64,000 nt of DNA, taken from contig JAKLKB010000005.1 in the NCBI GenBank assembly GCA_023150835.1, positions 1-64,000 of the forward strand, given 5' to 3'. The notes beneath the pieces are model-generated. The model ran no database searches and had not been told where the DNA came from. It saw only the letters and a list, made by a program, of their open reading frames with translations. Position numbers and translations under genes: made by a program. Below are positions 43,114 through 52,640 of this stretch, piece by piece; within the stretch, counting starts at the first letter, position 1, and the number at the start of each line of letters is the position of its first letter. Origin of the DNA: Myxococcota bacterium. GTDB taxonomy: Bacteria; Myxococcota_C; UBA6777.

Positions 43114-43866
43114 TCAAGGTGCAAAAGACGACAGCGGACTGCGTTTTCGTGGGGCGGCGATGCGTGCGGTCATACGCCCACCACAGCAGCGCACGTTGTT
43201 GTGCGCAACACAAGCGAAACGGCCTTGGTTGCGCTTCGAACACCGATAACGCCACGCAGCCATCCACACCACTTGACGCCCTTTGCACTGGCGCGAAGCA
43301 TGGCGACGTGCGGTTTGGCGGGCTTGTTTTTGTGCGGTTTCTTTGTTTCGATCGCGCCCAACGCCACGCAGAGCTTTTGGGCGTGTACACGCCCCACCGC
43401 GAAGACTCATCCGACGAATCGGCCTTTGCAACAGCTTCCGTTCGCGTCGAGAGATGCGTGCCACAAGGCGTTTCCGAACGCTCCCTTTGCGCTGCACGAC
43501 TACTTTGCGCACAACACGACGCTTTCGAGCGTTTCTTTTGCGCTGTGCAAGCATCTTCCGCTTGGATTGACGCGGGCCGCACACAAAGCGCCGCTTTACC
43601 ACACAGATCACCCGCCCTTTTTGGGTACGGCATTGCTGCCGCCATACCCCCGCCACGCTGGCTCCCTGTTTTCCGCAACGTTCCCTCGCCGCAACAAGCA
43701 CGCGTTGTCGAGCGCGCTTGACGGTATGCGCGCTGTTTCGACCTTCAACACTCCGTGTCACAACAAAAGCCTTCCCTGCTTTCTTGGGGGACGCGACCGC
43801 TTGACTCCCCCACCCGATCGCACACAAACACAAACACAACCAACCGCTTCTCCAACGCTTCTCCAT
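43114..43866 (-). CDS. Secreted Arg/Lys-rich protein with duplicated Cys module
   Basis: 250 residues. The signal peptide is SGWLCLCLCAIGWGSQAVAS. Two similar cysteine modules flank a very basic linker (RKR/RRERK-rich). The first includes VWRQQCRTQKGRVICVV and ends in FVC; the second includes AWRYRCSKRNQGRFACVA and ends in NNVRC. The shared pattern WRxxC-x5-GRxxCV suggests duplication of a disulfide-bonded domain. The basic linker could bind polyanions such as DNA or polysaccharide (inference). ATG 43866 follows GGAGG. Overlapping plus-strand frames lack such support. Confidence 0.65.
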   Translation of the reverse strand: MEKRWRSGWLCLCLCAIGWGSQAVASPKKAGKAFVVTRSVEGRNSAHTVKRARQRVLVAARERCGKQGASVAGVWRQQCRTQKGRVICVVKRRFVCGPRQSKRKMLAQRKRNARKRRVVRKVVVQRKGSVRKRLVARISRRERKLLQRPIRRMSLRGGACTRPKALRGVGRDRNKETAQKQARQTARRHASRQCKGRQVVWMAAWRYRCSKRNQGRFACVAHNNVRCCGGRMTARIAAPRKRSPLSSFAP

Positions 43867-43886
43867 CGCCCAAAGCCTCCTCACAA

Positions 43887-44087
43887 CGATATACGAAAGA
43901 TGTGTAAACAAAGGGTAGGTGCGATCCGCTGTAGACGCCCTGTTCTTGGGCAGCCACAGGGGGATGCCCGTGCATATGTCGGCACACACCCTGCGGATTT
44001 CGTGCAACGCTCCACATAGACGCACTGTTCTTGGGCAGCTGCCCCTACATGTCGGCACACACCCTGCGGATTCCGTACAACGCTCCA
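43887..44087. repeat. Degenerate family A repeat with internal 38-bp direct duplication
   Basis: The ends CGATATACGAAAGATGTG and GCGGATTCCGTACAAC are weak matches to the family. Inside, a 38-bp segment at 43977-44014 recurs at 44050-44087 with two mismatches (73-bp period), together with the GGGCAGC hairpin core. The 387-bp gap before the FHA gene holds this repeat and no supported gene. Confidence 0.55.
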
Positions 44088-44253
44088 AAACTCGCAAACC
44101 CCATCCCAACGAACCGAACGAGGCCATACATCACCTCACCCATCAAACGGCAGAAAACCACACGCCCGCTCGTTTCACAAATTTTCGGAACGTCTTGGCG
44201 CATCCCAACGAAACGTGCTAGGATGCGGGCCTCCCAAGGGAAGGAGCTTGAAC

Positions 44254-46098
44254 GTGCCAAAGTTGGATATCAGGATAGGCCATCACGCAAGACAGCAAGT
44301 GGATATCAACAAACCGCAGATCTGGATCGGCAGCGACGAAAGCTGCGATGTTTTTTTGCGCGAACCCGGTGTCTCGCGTTTTCATGCACAACTGCACGTG
44401 GACGAACAAGGCCGATTCTGGCTCCAAGACGCAGGTGGTAGCTTTGGAACGCTGCTCAATGGCCGCGATATCGAGCGAGAACAACTTTTTGAAGGCGACG
44501 AGATCACCCTCGGTCGGATCAAGATCCTTTTCCACGAAGAAGGCGCTCCCTACCGCAGCGGCCTTTCCCTCCCCCCCCAGATCGCAGGACTCCAACTCCC
44601 CGCACCCGCACCTCATCCACCACATCCACTAGGTTCCTTGCCTCCCGCACTGCGCGATGCATCCCTCCATTCATCCCCACCACTCGGCTCTTTGTTTCCT
44701 CCTGAACCCCACGAACAAAATATGCTGCCTCCATCCAAATCCACCGCACAAAGCGCATCATCTCCATCCGAACCCACCGCACAAAGCGCATCATCTCCAC
44801 CCGAATCAACCGCACAAAGCGCATCTCTTCCACCCGAATCCACCGAGCAAGACGATATCGCGATGCTTCACGATTTTGCATACGATGCCGATCTTCCCGA
44901 AACAACCGAATCTTCCGCTCCATCGCCGCTTTCGCTGTTATCTGCCGACGAACTCCCTGCTCCACCACCCACTTCGCCTTCTTCTTCGATCTGGCCAGAA
45001 GCCTCGGAGCTTGCAACCAATTTGCCCACCCATGCCTTTACTCAGACCAGCGAAGCAGAACCAGAAGCCTCGGAGCTTGCGACCGATTTGTCCGATCATC
45101 ACTTTACCAAAAACAACGAAACCGTGATCACCGCCTATCCATCGGCCTCAACAGCAGACGACTCACACGCTTTTTTAGATGGACTGATGTCCTCTGTGCC
45201 TTCGATCCAAGATCTGGATCGAGACTTTGATGCTGTGATGTCGAACCTGCCGCACACTTCGATCTCTCCACTTGCTAATCCTCAAAAAAGCCCTTCTTTC
45301 GGTGCTTTTGCACAAGCCATCCAGCCCTACATACAGCCCCAAAGCTTTCACCACGATCCACACGGGATCGTTCTTCCTATCCAAGAAGAAGATATCCCCG
45401 CTCACCCCTCCCGCGTTTCATCCACACACACCCAAGACACCCAAGACGCCCAAGATATCTGGCAAAAAGAGCAAACAGCTTTGGGGCTGTTTCCGTCTTC
45501 GCTCTCCAACGAAACAGCCAGCTACGGACTGTTTCCTTCCGCAGAAGATCGCACACAACCTGCCGCCCACGCGCCTCCGCATCTCTTGGCTCCGCCCTCG
45601 GCCCAAACAAGCCCCTTGTCTTTGAATGAAACGATCGCGCATATACTTTCGCACGCACCACAAAGCCGCCACGAACTCTCGTCGTCTTTTCACAAAGGCG
45701 ACGTCTGGGCAAGCGAGGCGGATCGGCTGCGTGGCCTTCTGCGACAACGCGAAGAAGAAACCTCCACACTCCAAGAACGCCTTCGCCTTCAAGCCCAACA
45801 ACACCGAGATCTGATGAACACCACGCTCCAACGGTACCGCGAAGAAAATGAACAACTTCAACGACAGATCGCGTTCTACGATCAAATGCGCCTCGAACAA
45901 ACCCAGATGCTCCAAGCTCTCCACGATCTCGAAGAGGCGAAACAACGGCTCCTTGAAGAAAATCAGCGCCTACGTGCTGAAAACCAAGCATGGCGCGAAG
46001 ACGCGAAGACGCGAAGACAACAGCCTCCACACGCTCCGACTTCTCCTGACAACCCCCTGAATCACGGGTTGCCGCCGCAAGCAGCAAAGAACTCATGA
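44254..46098 (+). CDS. FHA-domain protein with disordered middle and C-terminal coiled coil
   Basis: 614 residues. The N-terminal FHA domain (about 4-100) contains IWIGSDESCDVFL and GVSRFHAQL, then GTLLNG. FHA domains bind phosphothreonine; here the usual Arg of IGR is Ser, which may weaken or alter binding. The middle 370 residues are Ser/Pro-rich with repeats such as STAQSASSPPE and two copies of an EASELAT segment. Residues about 483-590 form a strong coiled coil with many Leu/Glu heptads. GTG 44254 has AAGGAG seven bases upstream. Its stop overlaps the kinase start by four bases (ATGA), so the kinase is the likely phospho-partner. Confidence 0.88.
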   Translation: MPKLDIRIGHHARQQVDINKPQIWIGSDESCDVFLREPGVSRFHAQLHVDEQGRFWLQDAGGSFGTLLNGRDIEREQLFEGDEITLGRIKILFHEEGAPYRSGLSLPPQIAGLQLPAPAPHPPHPLGSLPPALRDASLHSSPPLGSLFPPEPHEQNMLPPSKSTAQSASSPSEPTAQSASSPPESTAQSASLPPESTEQDDIAMLHDFAYDADLPETTESSAPSPLSLLSADELPAPPPTSPSSSIWPEASELATNLPTHAFTQTSEAEPEASELATDLSDHHFTKNNETVITAYPSASTADDSHAFLDGLMSSVPSIQDLDRDFDAVMSNLPHTSISPLANPQKSPSFGAFAQAIQPYIQPQSFHHDPHGIVLPIQEEDIPAHPSRVSSTHTQDTQDAQDIWQKEQTALGLFPSSLSNETASYGLFPSAEDRTQPAAHAPPHLLAPPSAQTSPLSLNETIAHILSHAPQSRHELSSSFHKGDVWASEADRLRGLLRQREEETSTLQERLRLQAQQHRDLMNTTLQRYREENEQLQRQIAFYDQMRLEQTQMLQALHDLEEAKQRLLEENQRLRAENQAWREDAKTRRQQPPHAPTSPDNPLNHGLPPQAAKNS

Positions 46099-49000
46099 CG
46101 CAGATATCTTATCAACTGACACAAAAACTGCGCGAAGGCGAAGCCTACAGCACCTATCGCGGGACGGCCTACCTACCTGACGGCAGCCAACGCAGCGTCG
46201 TCATCAAGCTCTTGCAACCCCGCCTCGCAAGCGACGGCGTGCTGATCTCCCATCTAACGGGCTTTTTGGACGCCTTGCGCAGCTTGATCCACAGCAGCCT
46301 CGCTCCGATCTGGGACTTTGGACGAGCGGGCGATCTGTTCTTCTTGATCCGCGAATACATCCCGGGTGTTTCGCTCGAACAACTCTTTGGCCTTGCACAA
46401 CAAAACAAAGCCTCGATCTCACCGGCCCTTGCGCTGTATCTCGCACGCGATATCGCCCAAGCCATCCACCTCATCCACAAGCATCGCGTCCCGGGCGATC
46501 AACCGATCTTTTTGTTTCATGGCGGTTTGACTCCCCAAAACATCATCCTCACGCGCATAGGCGATGTCGTGATCACGGATACCGGCCTTGACGTGATCTT
46601 CTGGCGCGATGATCTGATCGTCAATGCCCTACGGCAACGCAAACAACCCTATCATCCGCCAGAATACCTCGTCGGACAACGCCCCTTGCGCCGTGGAGAT
46701 ACCTACAGCGTCGCAGCCCTGCTTTATCAGATGCTTGTCGGACTTCCCCCTCAACAAGCTGCCCAACAGTGGGGACACGCCCAACATTTTGTCCCACCTT
46801 CCAGCCAAAGTCAGCGCGCCACACCCGAACTCGACCAACTCCTCCAACACGCACTCTTCCCACAAGTCGAACAACGCCTCGTCCAAGTCGAACTCTTGCT
46901 CGACGCCCTCAAGTCGCCTTCCCTGATCCGACAAAAACACCTCGATCGCCGCGAAGCCATGGAATACATCGAGGTCCTTGTCCGCGAAGAAACCACCGAT
47001 CCACCGGCTCTTCAAGAGCCTCTGCTCTTCGGCTACCCTTTTCACATCGAATCGCTACTCCCCCAACGCGACGATCTACCACCACCCCACAAACGCTACC
47101 GCCCACCGCGATTCGAAGACACCGACGCTTTCCATCCGCTCCAAGAAGCCGACACGGAACGCTATCACCCCCATCTTGTCGAAGGAAGAGATCTTCCCAC
47201 CAACCCCGCGCTGCGACCCGCTCCGCTTTCTGTCACCCCCTTGCCTCGCCAAACCTCTTCCCTCGGCAGCGCTCTCTTCGTCTCCCCCGACGCACTCGGC
47301 CAACCCACCGCCACACCTCGCACCATCTCTTCACCCGCCCAAACCCTCGATGAAAGCATCGATATCGCCGCCCCACTCGATCCCTTCCAACAAGAAGAAA
47401 ACACACACTCCGGCCTTTCTTCCCCCTCAAACGTTGCTCCTCCCCCGCACACACCTTACATCGCCCCTGACGAAGATACGGACTACCACCAAGGCACCGC
47501 CATCGCGCCTGTCCCCCTCCTTCCCACGCCCATCACAGCGCCCACATCCGCATCGGCCTCTACGACCCCCACAGCACCGACCTCTGCGCCCCAAGCAGAA
47601 TCCGATTCCAACGAAGAGATCCAAGAACTCGGTAGCTACGAAGACAGCGACGAATACGACTCCAACGAAGAGATCCAAGAACTCGGTAGCTACGAAGACA
47701 GCGACGAATACGACTCCACAAACCATCACTCCGCAGACACCGCCAAAGACGCCCCTCGTTCGGGCCAATCCACCGAGGGGACCGTTGCCCTTTCCATCGA
47801 AGACGTCGCAGGATACGAAGGCGATACCCTCTACCGCAAAAACGCCAATCCCTTGGTCCCTCCCCAAATAGCCGAAGCCACGACATCGCGAACGGCTCCG
47901 CTGCCGCCCTCCCCTCATGCCACCACCACACAAACAGCCCCGCTGCCAACAACTTCTCCATCCTCCTCCTCTCCCCCCGTCCCATCGCCTTCTCCATCCT
48001 CCTCTTTGCGCCCCGTCCCATCGCCTCCTCCATCCTCCTCTTTGCACCCCGTCCCATCGCCTTCTTCCGAACCGATCGAAACCTTGGAACCTCTCGAAGA
48101 CGAGGACGAAGAAGAAGAACCCAGCGAGTCCACCGTCACCGTCCCTCTCCACCAAGTCCACGGGATCATCGCAGCCCAAAAAGCCGCACAAATCCCCTCC
48201 GTCCCCACAGACCCATTTCACTCGGCCACACCGCAAGCCTCCGTCGCCCCCACCATCACACCGATGCCCCCACCAAGTCCAGCCGCTTTCGCCCTCCACA
48301 GCGCAGCCGCTTCCTCCACACCCATCAAACCTCCGATCCCCGATATCCCACTCCCACCCCATCTGCTCGCTGGCGCACCAAAAAAGCAAAGCAGCGATCC
48401 CCAACCCACCCAACACTTCGAGCCTCCCGAACCGCCCTCCGATCTCGCCTCTGCCGTTCGCCCGGGACAAGCCATCTTAGAACAACTCGAAGAAGGCCAA
48501 GAACGCTTCGGAAAATTTGTCCTGCTTGGCCGCGTTGCCCTCGGTGGCATGGCCGAAGTCTTCCGAGCTAAGCTCAAACAACCCGATGGTTCCGAGCACA
48601 TCGTCGCAGTCAAGCGCATCCTCCCCGAATTCTCTGGCGACGCGAACTTTATCCAAATGTTCAAAGACGAAGCCCGTATCGCAGGCGCTTTGCTTCATCC
48701 CAATATCGTCCAGATCTACGAACTCGGCGAAGTCGACGGCATTTATTTTATCTCGATGGAATACATCGATGGCATCGACCTTGCCCGTGTCATCAAGATC
48801 CGACGCGCCCTCAATATGCCGATCTCTCCAGAACTCGCGATCGTCATCGGCGTCGGCGTGTGTCGCGCTCTCTTTTACGCACACGAAGAAAAAGACGCCA
48901 ACGGCGAACCCCTCAACATGATCCACCGCGACGTCACCCCTCACAACGTCTTAATCAGCCGCAGCGGAGACGTCAAACTGACCGACTTTGGGATCGCCAA

Positions 49001-49907
49001 AGCCTCACAAAACCTCGCCGAAACCGCCGTCGGTGAACTCAAGGGCAAACTCTCCTATATGTCCCCCGAACAAGCCGCTGGCTACCCCCTCGACAAGCGC
49101 TCCGACCTCTTCCAAGTCGGCATCATGCTCTACGAGATCCTCACCCTCCAAAAAATGTTCGAAGGAAAGTCCGACCAAACTCTGCTCGCCAAGATCCAAC
49201 GCGGCGACTTCCCACGCCTCCACACCATGCTCCCTCACCTTCCTCCCGTCTTTGAACAAGTCATCATGAAAGCCCTCGCCCTTCAACCCAACGAACGCTA
49301 CCAAAACGCCCATGAACTCGAACAAGATCTCTTGCGCGTTCAGTACGAGATCCAAAGCCCCCCCACTGCCTATGCCCTCGCCCCCTTCGTCGACCAGATC
49401 ATCGAACAGCGCGACGCCCTCCTCGAACAATACGCCCAAGCTCGAAAACAACAAGCCAAACAAACCTTTTCCGTCTGGGACACCCCCAACGAAGCCCCTC
49501 CTCTCGAAGCTCCTCCCCCTTCCAAACACCCACACCCCTCCCCCCGTCCCACTCTACCCGCACCGCGCCGACGCACTTGGATCTACGCTTCCTTTGCGCT
49601 GCTTTTCCTTGTGAGCGCCGGCCTCAGCGCAGCCTACTTTTTCTACGCCGTCCCTCCGCCCGAAGGCATCCTCTCCGTCTCCACCGTCCCCCCCGGTGCC
49701 ACCGTCCGCCTCGACGGCGACATCCTCGGCCAAAGTCCCGTTGAAGAAAAACGAATCCCCTTCGATAAAGATACGCACGTACTTCAGATCCAAAAGGACG
49801 GCTTTGAGATCGAAACCAAAACTTTTCAGTTCTCCGACCCCAACACTCCCGTCCAAATCGCCGTCCTCCTCCAACGCAAGAAACACAAAAAGCCACCCAC
49901 CCGATAA
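46095..49907 (+). CDS. Pseudokinase-kinase fusion with TM segment and PEGA domain
   Basis: 1270 residues. The first kinase fold (about 6-280) keeps the ATP Lys (VVIKLLQ), but the catalytic loop is HGGLTPQN (from 142), lacking the Asp, with DTG instead of DFG, so it is predicted to be inactive. A 500-residue Ser/Pro/Thr/Glu linker follows. The second kinase (about 810-1085) is complete: GRVALGGMAEVF, VAVKRIL, HRDVTPHN (His944, Asp946), DFGIAK and MSPEQAAG. One TM segment (about 1158-1180) precedes a PEGA domain (about 1183-1255) that would face the periplasm. Translation is coupled to the FHA gene. The ECF sigma gene follows 134 bp later. Confidence 0.9.
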   Translation: MTQISYQLTQKLREGEAYSTYRGTAYLPDGSQRSVVIKLLQPRLASDGVLISHLTGFLDALRSLIHSSLAPIWDFGRAGDLFFLIREYIPGVSLEQLFGLAQQNKASISPALALYLARDIAQAIHLIHKHRVPGDQPIFLFHGGLTPQNIILTRIGDVVITDTGLDVIFWRDDLIVNALRQRKQPYHPPEYLVGQRPLRRGDTYSVAALLYQMLVGLPPQQAAQQWGHAQHFVPPSSQSQRATPELDQLLQHALFPQVEQRLVQVELLLDALKSPSLIRQKHLDRREAMEYIEVLVREETTDPPALQEPLLFGYPFHIESLLPQRDDLPPPHKRYRPPRFEDTDAFHPLQEADTERYHPHLVEGRDLPTNPALRPAPLSVTPLPRQTSSLGSALFVSPDALGQPTATPRTISSPAQTLDESIDIAAPLDPFQQEENTHSGLSSPSNVAPPPHTPYIAPDEDTDYHQGTAIAPVPLLPTPITAPTSASASTTPTAPTSAPQAESDSNEEIQELGSYEDSDEYDSNEEIQELGSYEDSDEYDSTNHHSADTAKDAPRSGQSTEGTVALSIEDVAGYEGDTLYRKNANPLVPPQIAEATTSRTAPLPPSPHATTTQTAPLPTTSPSSSSPPVPSPSPSSSLRPVPSPPPSSSLHPVPSPSSEPIETLEPLEDEDEEEEPSESTVTVPLHQVHGIIAAQKAAQIPSVPTDPFHSATPQASVAPTITPMPPPSPAAFALHSAAASSTPIKPPIPDIPLPPHLLAGAPKKQSSDPQPTQHFEPPEPPSDLASAVRPGQAILEQLEEGQERFGKFVLLGRVALGGMAEVFRAKLKQPDGSEHIVAVKRILPEFSGDANFIQMFKDEARIAGALLHPNIVQIYELGEVDGIYFISMEYIDGIDLARVIKIRRALNMPISPELAIVIGVGVCRALFYAHEEKDANGEPLNMIHRDVTPHNVLISRSGDVKLTDFGIAKASQNLAETAVGELKGKLSYMSPEQAAGYPLDKRSDLFQVGIMLYEILTLQKMFEGKSDQTLLAKIQRGDFPRLHTMLPHLPPVFEQVIMKALALQPNERYQNAHELEQDLLRVQYEIQSPPTAYALAPFVDQIIEQRDALLEQYAQARKQQAKQTFSVWDTPNEAPPLEAPPPSKHPHPSPRPTLPAPRRRTWIYASFALLFLVSAGLSAAYFFYAVPPPEGILSVSTVPPGATVRLDGDILGQSPVEEKRIPFDKDTHVLQIQKDGFEIETKTFQFSDPNTPVQIAVLLQRKKHKKPPTR
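47607..47714 (+). repeat. Exact 54-bp tandem duplication in the kinase linker
   Basis: Copies at 47607-47660 and 47661-47714 are identical, each encoding 18 acidic residues (NEEIQELGSYEDSDEYD type). Identity at synonymous positions indicates a recent event. Confidence 0.95.
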
Positions 49908-50041
49908 CCCTCCTTGTTCCTTGCGTTCGTACCGTTATGTTTTTTGTGTGATGTTTCTTGAGTCGTCTTGTATATCCCGCAAAGGTGAACAGACCGAAAC
50001 CCTTGGTTGCGACCCTTTGTCCTTTCTGTGAGGCAACGTCT

Positions 50042-50704
50042 ATGGACCGTAAAACGGAAATCTCTCTAATCCACCGCATCCAACAACACGGCTGCGTCAC
50101 TTCCTATACACAACTCCTCACCGAACTCAAACTCTATCGCGATGTGTATCACTTTGTACGGCGATATCTCCCCAACCCCTCCGATGCCGAAGAAGTCACC
50201 CAAGAAACCATGTTCCGCGCCTTCCACAACATCCAAGGCTTTGATTGCGAACGCGGACGCTTTCGCGCTTGGGTCTTTGGCATCGCCGTCCACCAAGCCT
50301 ACGACCGACTCAACGAACGCAAGCACCGTAGCCTCTTCGAGATCGAAGACCTCCCCCTCCGTCACCGCTCCCCCGAAGAGATGCTCCAGATCGTCGAGAT
50401 GGAAGAAGCTCTCGTCGCCGCCGTCGAACTCCTTGGCGAACGCTACCGCCGCATCCTCGTGATGTATTACGTCGATGGACTCTCTCACAAAGAAATCGCC
50501 GAAGCCGAAAACATCACTCCCAACAACGCAGGCACGTTGCTCAATCGCGCAAAAGACCGATGCCTCCAGCTTTATGAAGAGCAACTCGCCCAACAACGCG
50601 GCTTCGCTCGATTTCCCGAACGCCCCTCCCAAGCCACCCAAGCGTTCGCGGATATCTTGGCTTCGCTCAATCAAAAATTTCTGCATTATCTCAGCCATCG
50701 CTGA
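50042..50704 (+). CDS. ECF-type RNA polymerase sigma factor
   Basis: 220 residues. Region 2 shows DAEEVTQETMFRAFHNI and RGRFRAWVFGIAVHQAYDRL. Region 4 has ERYRRILVMYYVDGLSHKEIAEAENI with a closing NNAGTLLNRAKDR. An N-terminal extension of about 35 residues and a C-terminal tail of about 25 frame the core. ATG 50042 with GAGG upstream is preferred to upstream starts. It is followed after 75 bp by a protein with a zinc-type anti-sigma motif. It follows the kinase operon on the same strand, so it may be an output of that kinase or FHA system (inference). Confidence 0.9.
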   Translation: MDRKTEISLIHRIQQHGCVTSYTQLLTELKLYRDVYHFVRRYLPNPSDAEEVTQETMFRAFHNIQGFDCERGRFRAWVFGIAVHQAYDRLNERKHRSLFEIEDLPLRHRSPEEMLQIVEMEEALVAAVELLGERYRRILVMYYVDGLSHKEIAEAENITPNNAGTLLNRAKDRCLQLYEEQLAQQRGFARFPERPSQATQAFADILASLNQKFLHYLSHR

Positions 50705-50779
50705 TCTTCTTGCGACCCACCGCGAGACGCTCGCTCGCATCGATGATCGCATGGCTGTCAACAAACGGCGTCGATAGCT

Positions 50780-52621
50780 ATGGCAGAAACAAAGGCCCCT
50801 TCTTCACACGGTACAAATATGCGATGCGCTGACGTCGACACCGCCTTCCGTCCATCCGATTGCGCGCCCTCCCCGCATCTTCTAGCGCACATTCGCGATT
50901 GCAAAACCTGCCAACAAAAACACACGCACCTCTTGCTCCTCAACGCCCATCGCTCCGAGCCTTTGATGGCCCCCGGCGAATCCGACTTTCTCGCTCGGCT
51001 TCACAAACTCGGTGAAGCCCAAAACGACGCGATCCAACGCTCTCAAACCCTCCATCAATCCGTCCTCGACGGCGACCGCTTCTTTTGGCAAGGCGATTAC
51101 GACAAAGCCACCCAAATCTACCGCGATGCCCTCATGATCGTCAAAGACGACCAAGGCCGTGTCGCTCTCCTCAACAAGATATCCCGCGCACAAAGCCACC
51201 GCCACCACACCAAACAAGCCATCTCCCTCCTCCAAGATGCCCTCGCCACTCTCCGCGAACCCCTCCCTCCCCGCCGATTTCGTACCCTCGTCACCTTGTG
51301 GCAAAGCCTTTGCGTCGCCTTTTTGCTCCTCACACAACAACTCCGACGCCTACGCAAAAACAAAACCGACTCCTCCACCCGCTACGGCGATCGCAGCCGC
51401 TCCGCCCAACACATCTACCGCGAACTCTCCATCCTCTCCCAAGGTTACGACAAAACACTCTGCCGTTGGGCCTTGATCCAAGAGATCCGTTGGGCCTTGC
51501 GTCTCCAACAACCTCTCGAACTGGTCGTCGCATGGGGCCGCCTCGCCGTCTTTTCCACCCAACACCACATCCATGCTTTCGCGCATTTTTGCACCCGACA
51601 GATCGATCTCCACACACCCGAAAACGACACCATCACCCAAGCCGCTGCTGACTTTTATCTCGGTCGGATCGCCTATCTGCGCGAAGAATGGGAAGATGCA
51701 CGCATCCACCTCGAACGCTGCGTCGAACGCTGTCGCGATGCCCGTGATGCTTGCCTGCGCGAAGCCTCCCTTCAACACCTGATCCGCGTCTACCGCAACG
51801 ACGGCAACTTTGCCAACGCCGTCCGTGTCGCAGGTCAACTCCTCAGCCTTTACCACAAACTCGGCAATCTTTCCCGACTCTCCGCATGTTGCCGACACTT
51901 CTCTCTGATCTACCTCGCCTACGGCGATCTCCGACGCGCCCGTCTCTGGGCCTTCAAAGCTCTTGATGTCGCCAACCAGCCCGAGATCCAACAAGACGAC
52001 CGTATCCTCTCGCAGATCCGTTGCTATGTCTTGCTTGCTGACCTCGAATTCCGCAGCAGCCGCAAAGACAACGCTCGCCGCTTCCTCGGCGAAGCCATCC
52101 GACTCCAACGCCTTCATCGCCAGCCCTTTGCTTATATCCGCGATGGCATCGAGCTTTTGCGCCTCATCCTCGGCGAAACCCAACGCAGACACAAACTCCC
52201 CCTCTCCCAACGCCTCTTCCGCGCCATCGCCTCCCGCGTCGCCATCTGGCGCGGTGATGCCACCCGCGCTCTCGCCCTCCAACAAGCCCCTCGCATCCGC
52301 ACACAAGAACACGCCGTCCCCGAAGAGATCGCCTACCTCTACCAAGAATACACGGGCGACGAACGACAACCCGGTCTGCGCGAAGCCATCCCCGCTTCCA
52401 CCTTCGCTCGCGCTTTTCTACTCAACGAGATCCCCATCCTCCCCTCCCCCGAAAAACGCATCGACTCCGAAACGCTCGCCGCCATCTTCCCCGTCGGTGC
52501 GGTCTCTTCGCGCTGGGGACGCGGTACCCTCGCCAACGAGATCACCGGCCACACCACCACCCAATTCTCCAACGCCGTCGAAGCTCCTTGGGGATACTTC
52601 TTTGCCGATGACATCGGTTAG
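50780..52621 (+). CDS. Zinc-motif and TPR-repeat protein, possible anti-sigma factor
   Basis: 613 residues. The N-terminus has HIRDCKTC, i.e. His37-x3-Cys41-x2-Cys44, the core of the ZAS (zinc anti-sigma) fold. The rest is helical with many TPR-like pairs (for example DFYLGRIAYLREEWEDARIH and HLIRVYRNDGNFANAVRV). No TM segment is seen, unlike many ZAS anti-sigmas, so it would be soluble. It immediately follows the ECF sigma gene, the usual anti-sigma position. There is no clear ribosome site at ATG 50780. The 42-bp minisatellite starts 20 bp after its stop. Confidence 0.75.
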   Translation: MAETKAPSSHGTNMRCADVDTAFRPSDCAPSPHLLAHIRDCKTCQQKHTHLLLLNAHRSEPLMAPGESDFLARLHKLGEAQNDAIQRSQTLHQSVLDGDRFFWQGDYDKATQIYRDALMIVKDDQGRVALLNKISRAQSHRHHTKQAISLLQDALATLREPLPPRRFRTLVTLWQSLCVAFLLLTQQLRRLRKNKTDSSTRYGDRSRSAQHIYRELSILSQGYDKTLCRWALIQEIRWALRLQQPLELVVAWGRLAVFSTQHHIHAFAHFCTRQIDLHTPENDTITQAAADFYLGRIAYLREEWEDARIHLERCVERCRDARDACLREASLQHLIRVYRNDGNFANAVRVAGQLLSLYHKLGNLSRLSACCRHFSLIYLAYGDLRRARLWAFKALDVANQPEIQQDDRILSQIRCYVLLADLEFRSSRKDNARRFLGEAIRLQRLHRQPFAYIRDGIELLRLILGETQRRHKLPLSQRLFRAIASRVAIWRGDATRALALQQAPRIRTQEHAVPEEIAYLYQEYTGDERQPGLREAIPASTFARAFLLNEIPILPSPEKRIDSETLAAIFPVGAVSSRWGRGTLANEITGHTTTQFSNAVEAPWGYFFADDIG

Positions 52622-52640
52622 CCAACAAACCCTAGACCTA

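Noticed and set aside
43041-44019. Plus-strand frames opposite the secreted Cys protein
   Set aside because: The minus frame has a signal peptide, a GGAGG site and duplicated Cys modules; the plus frames have none.
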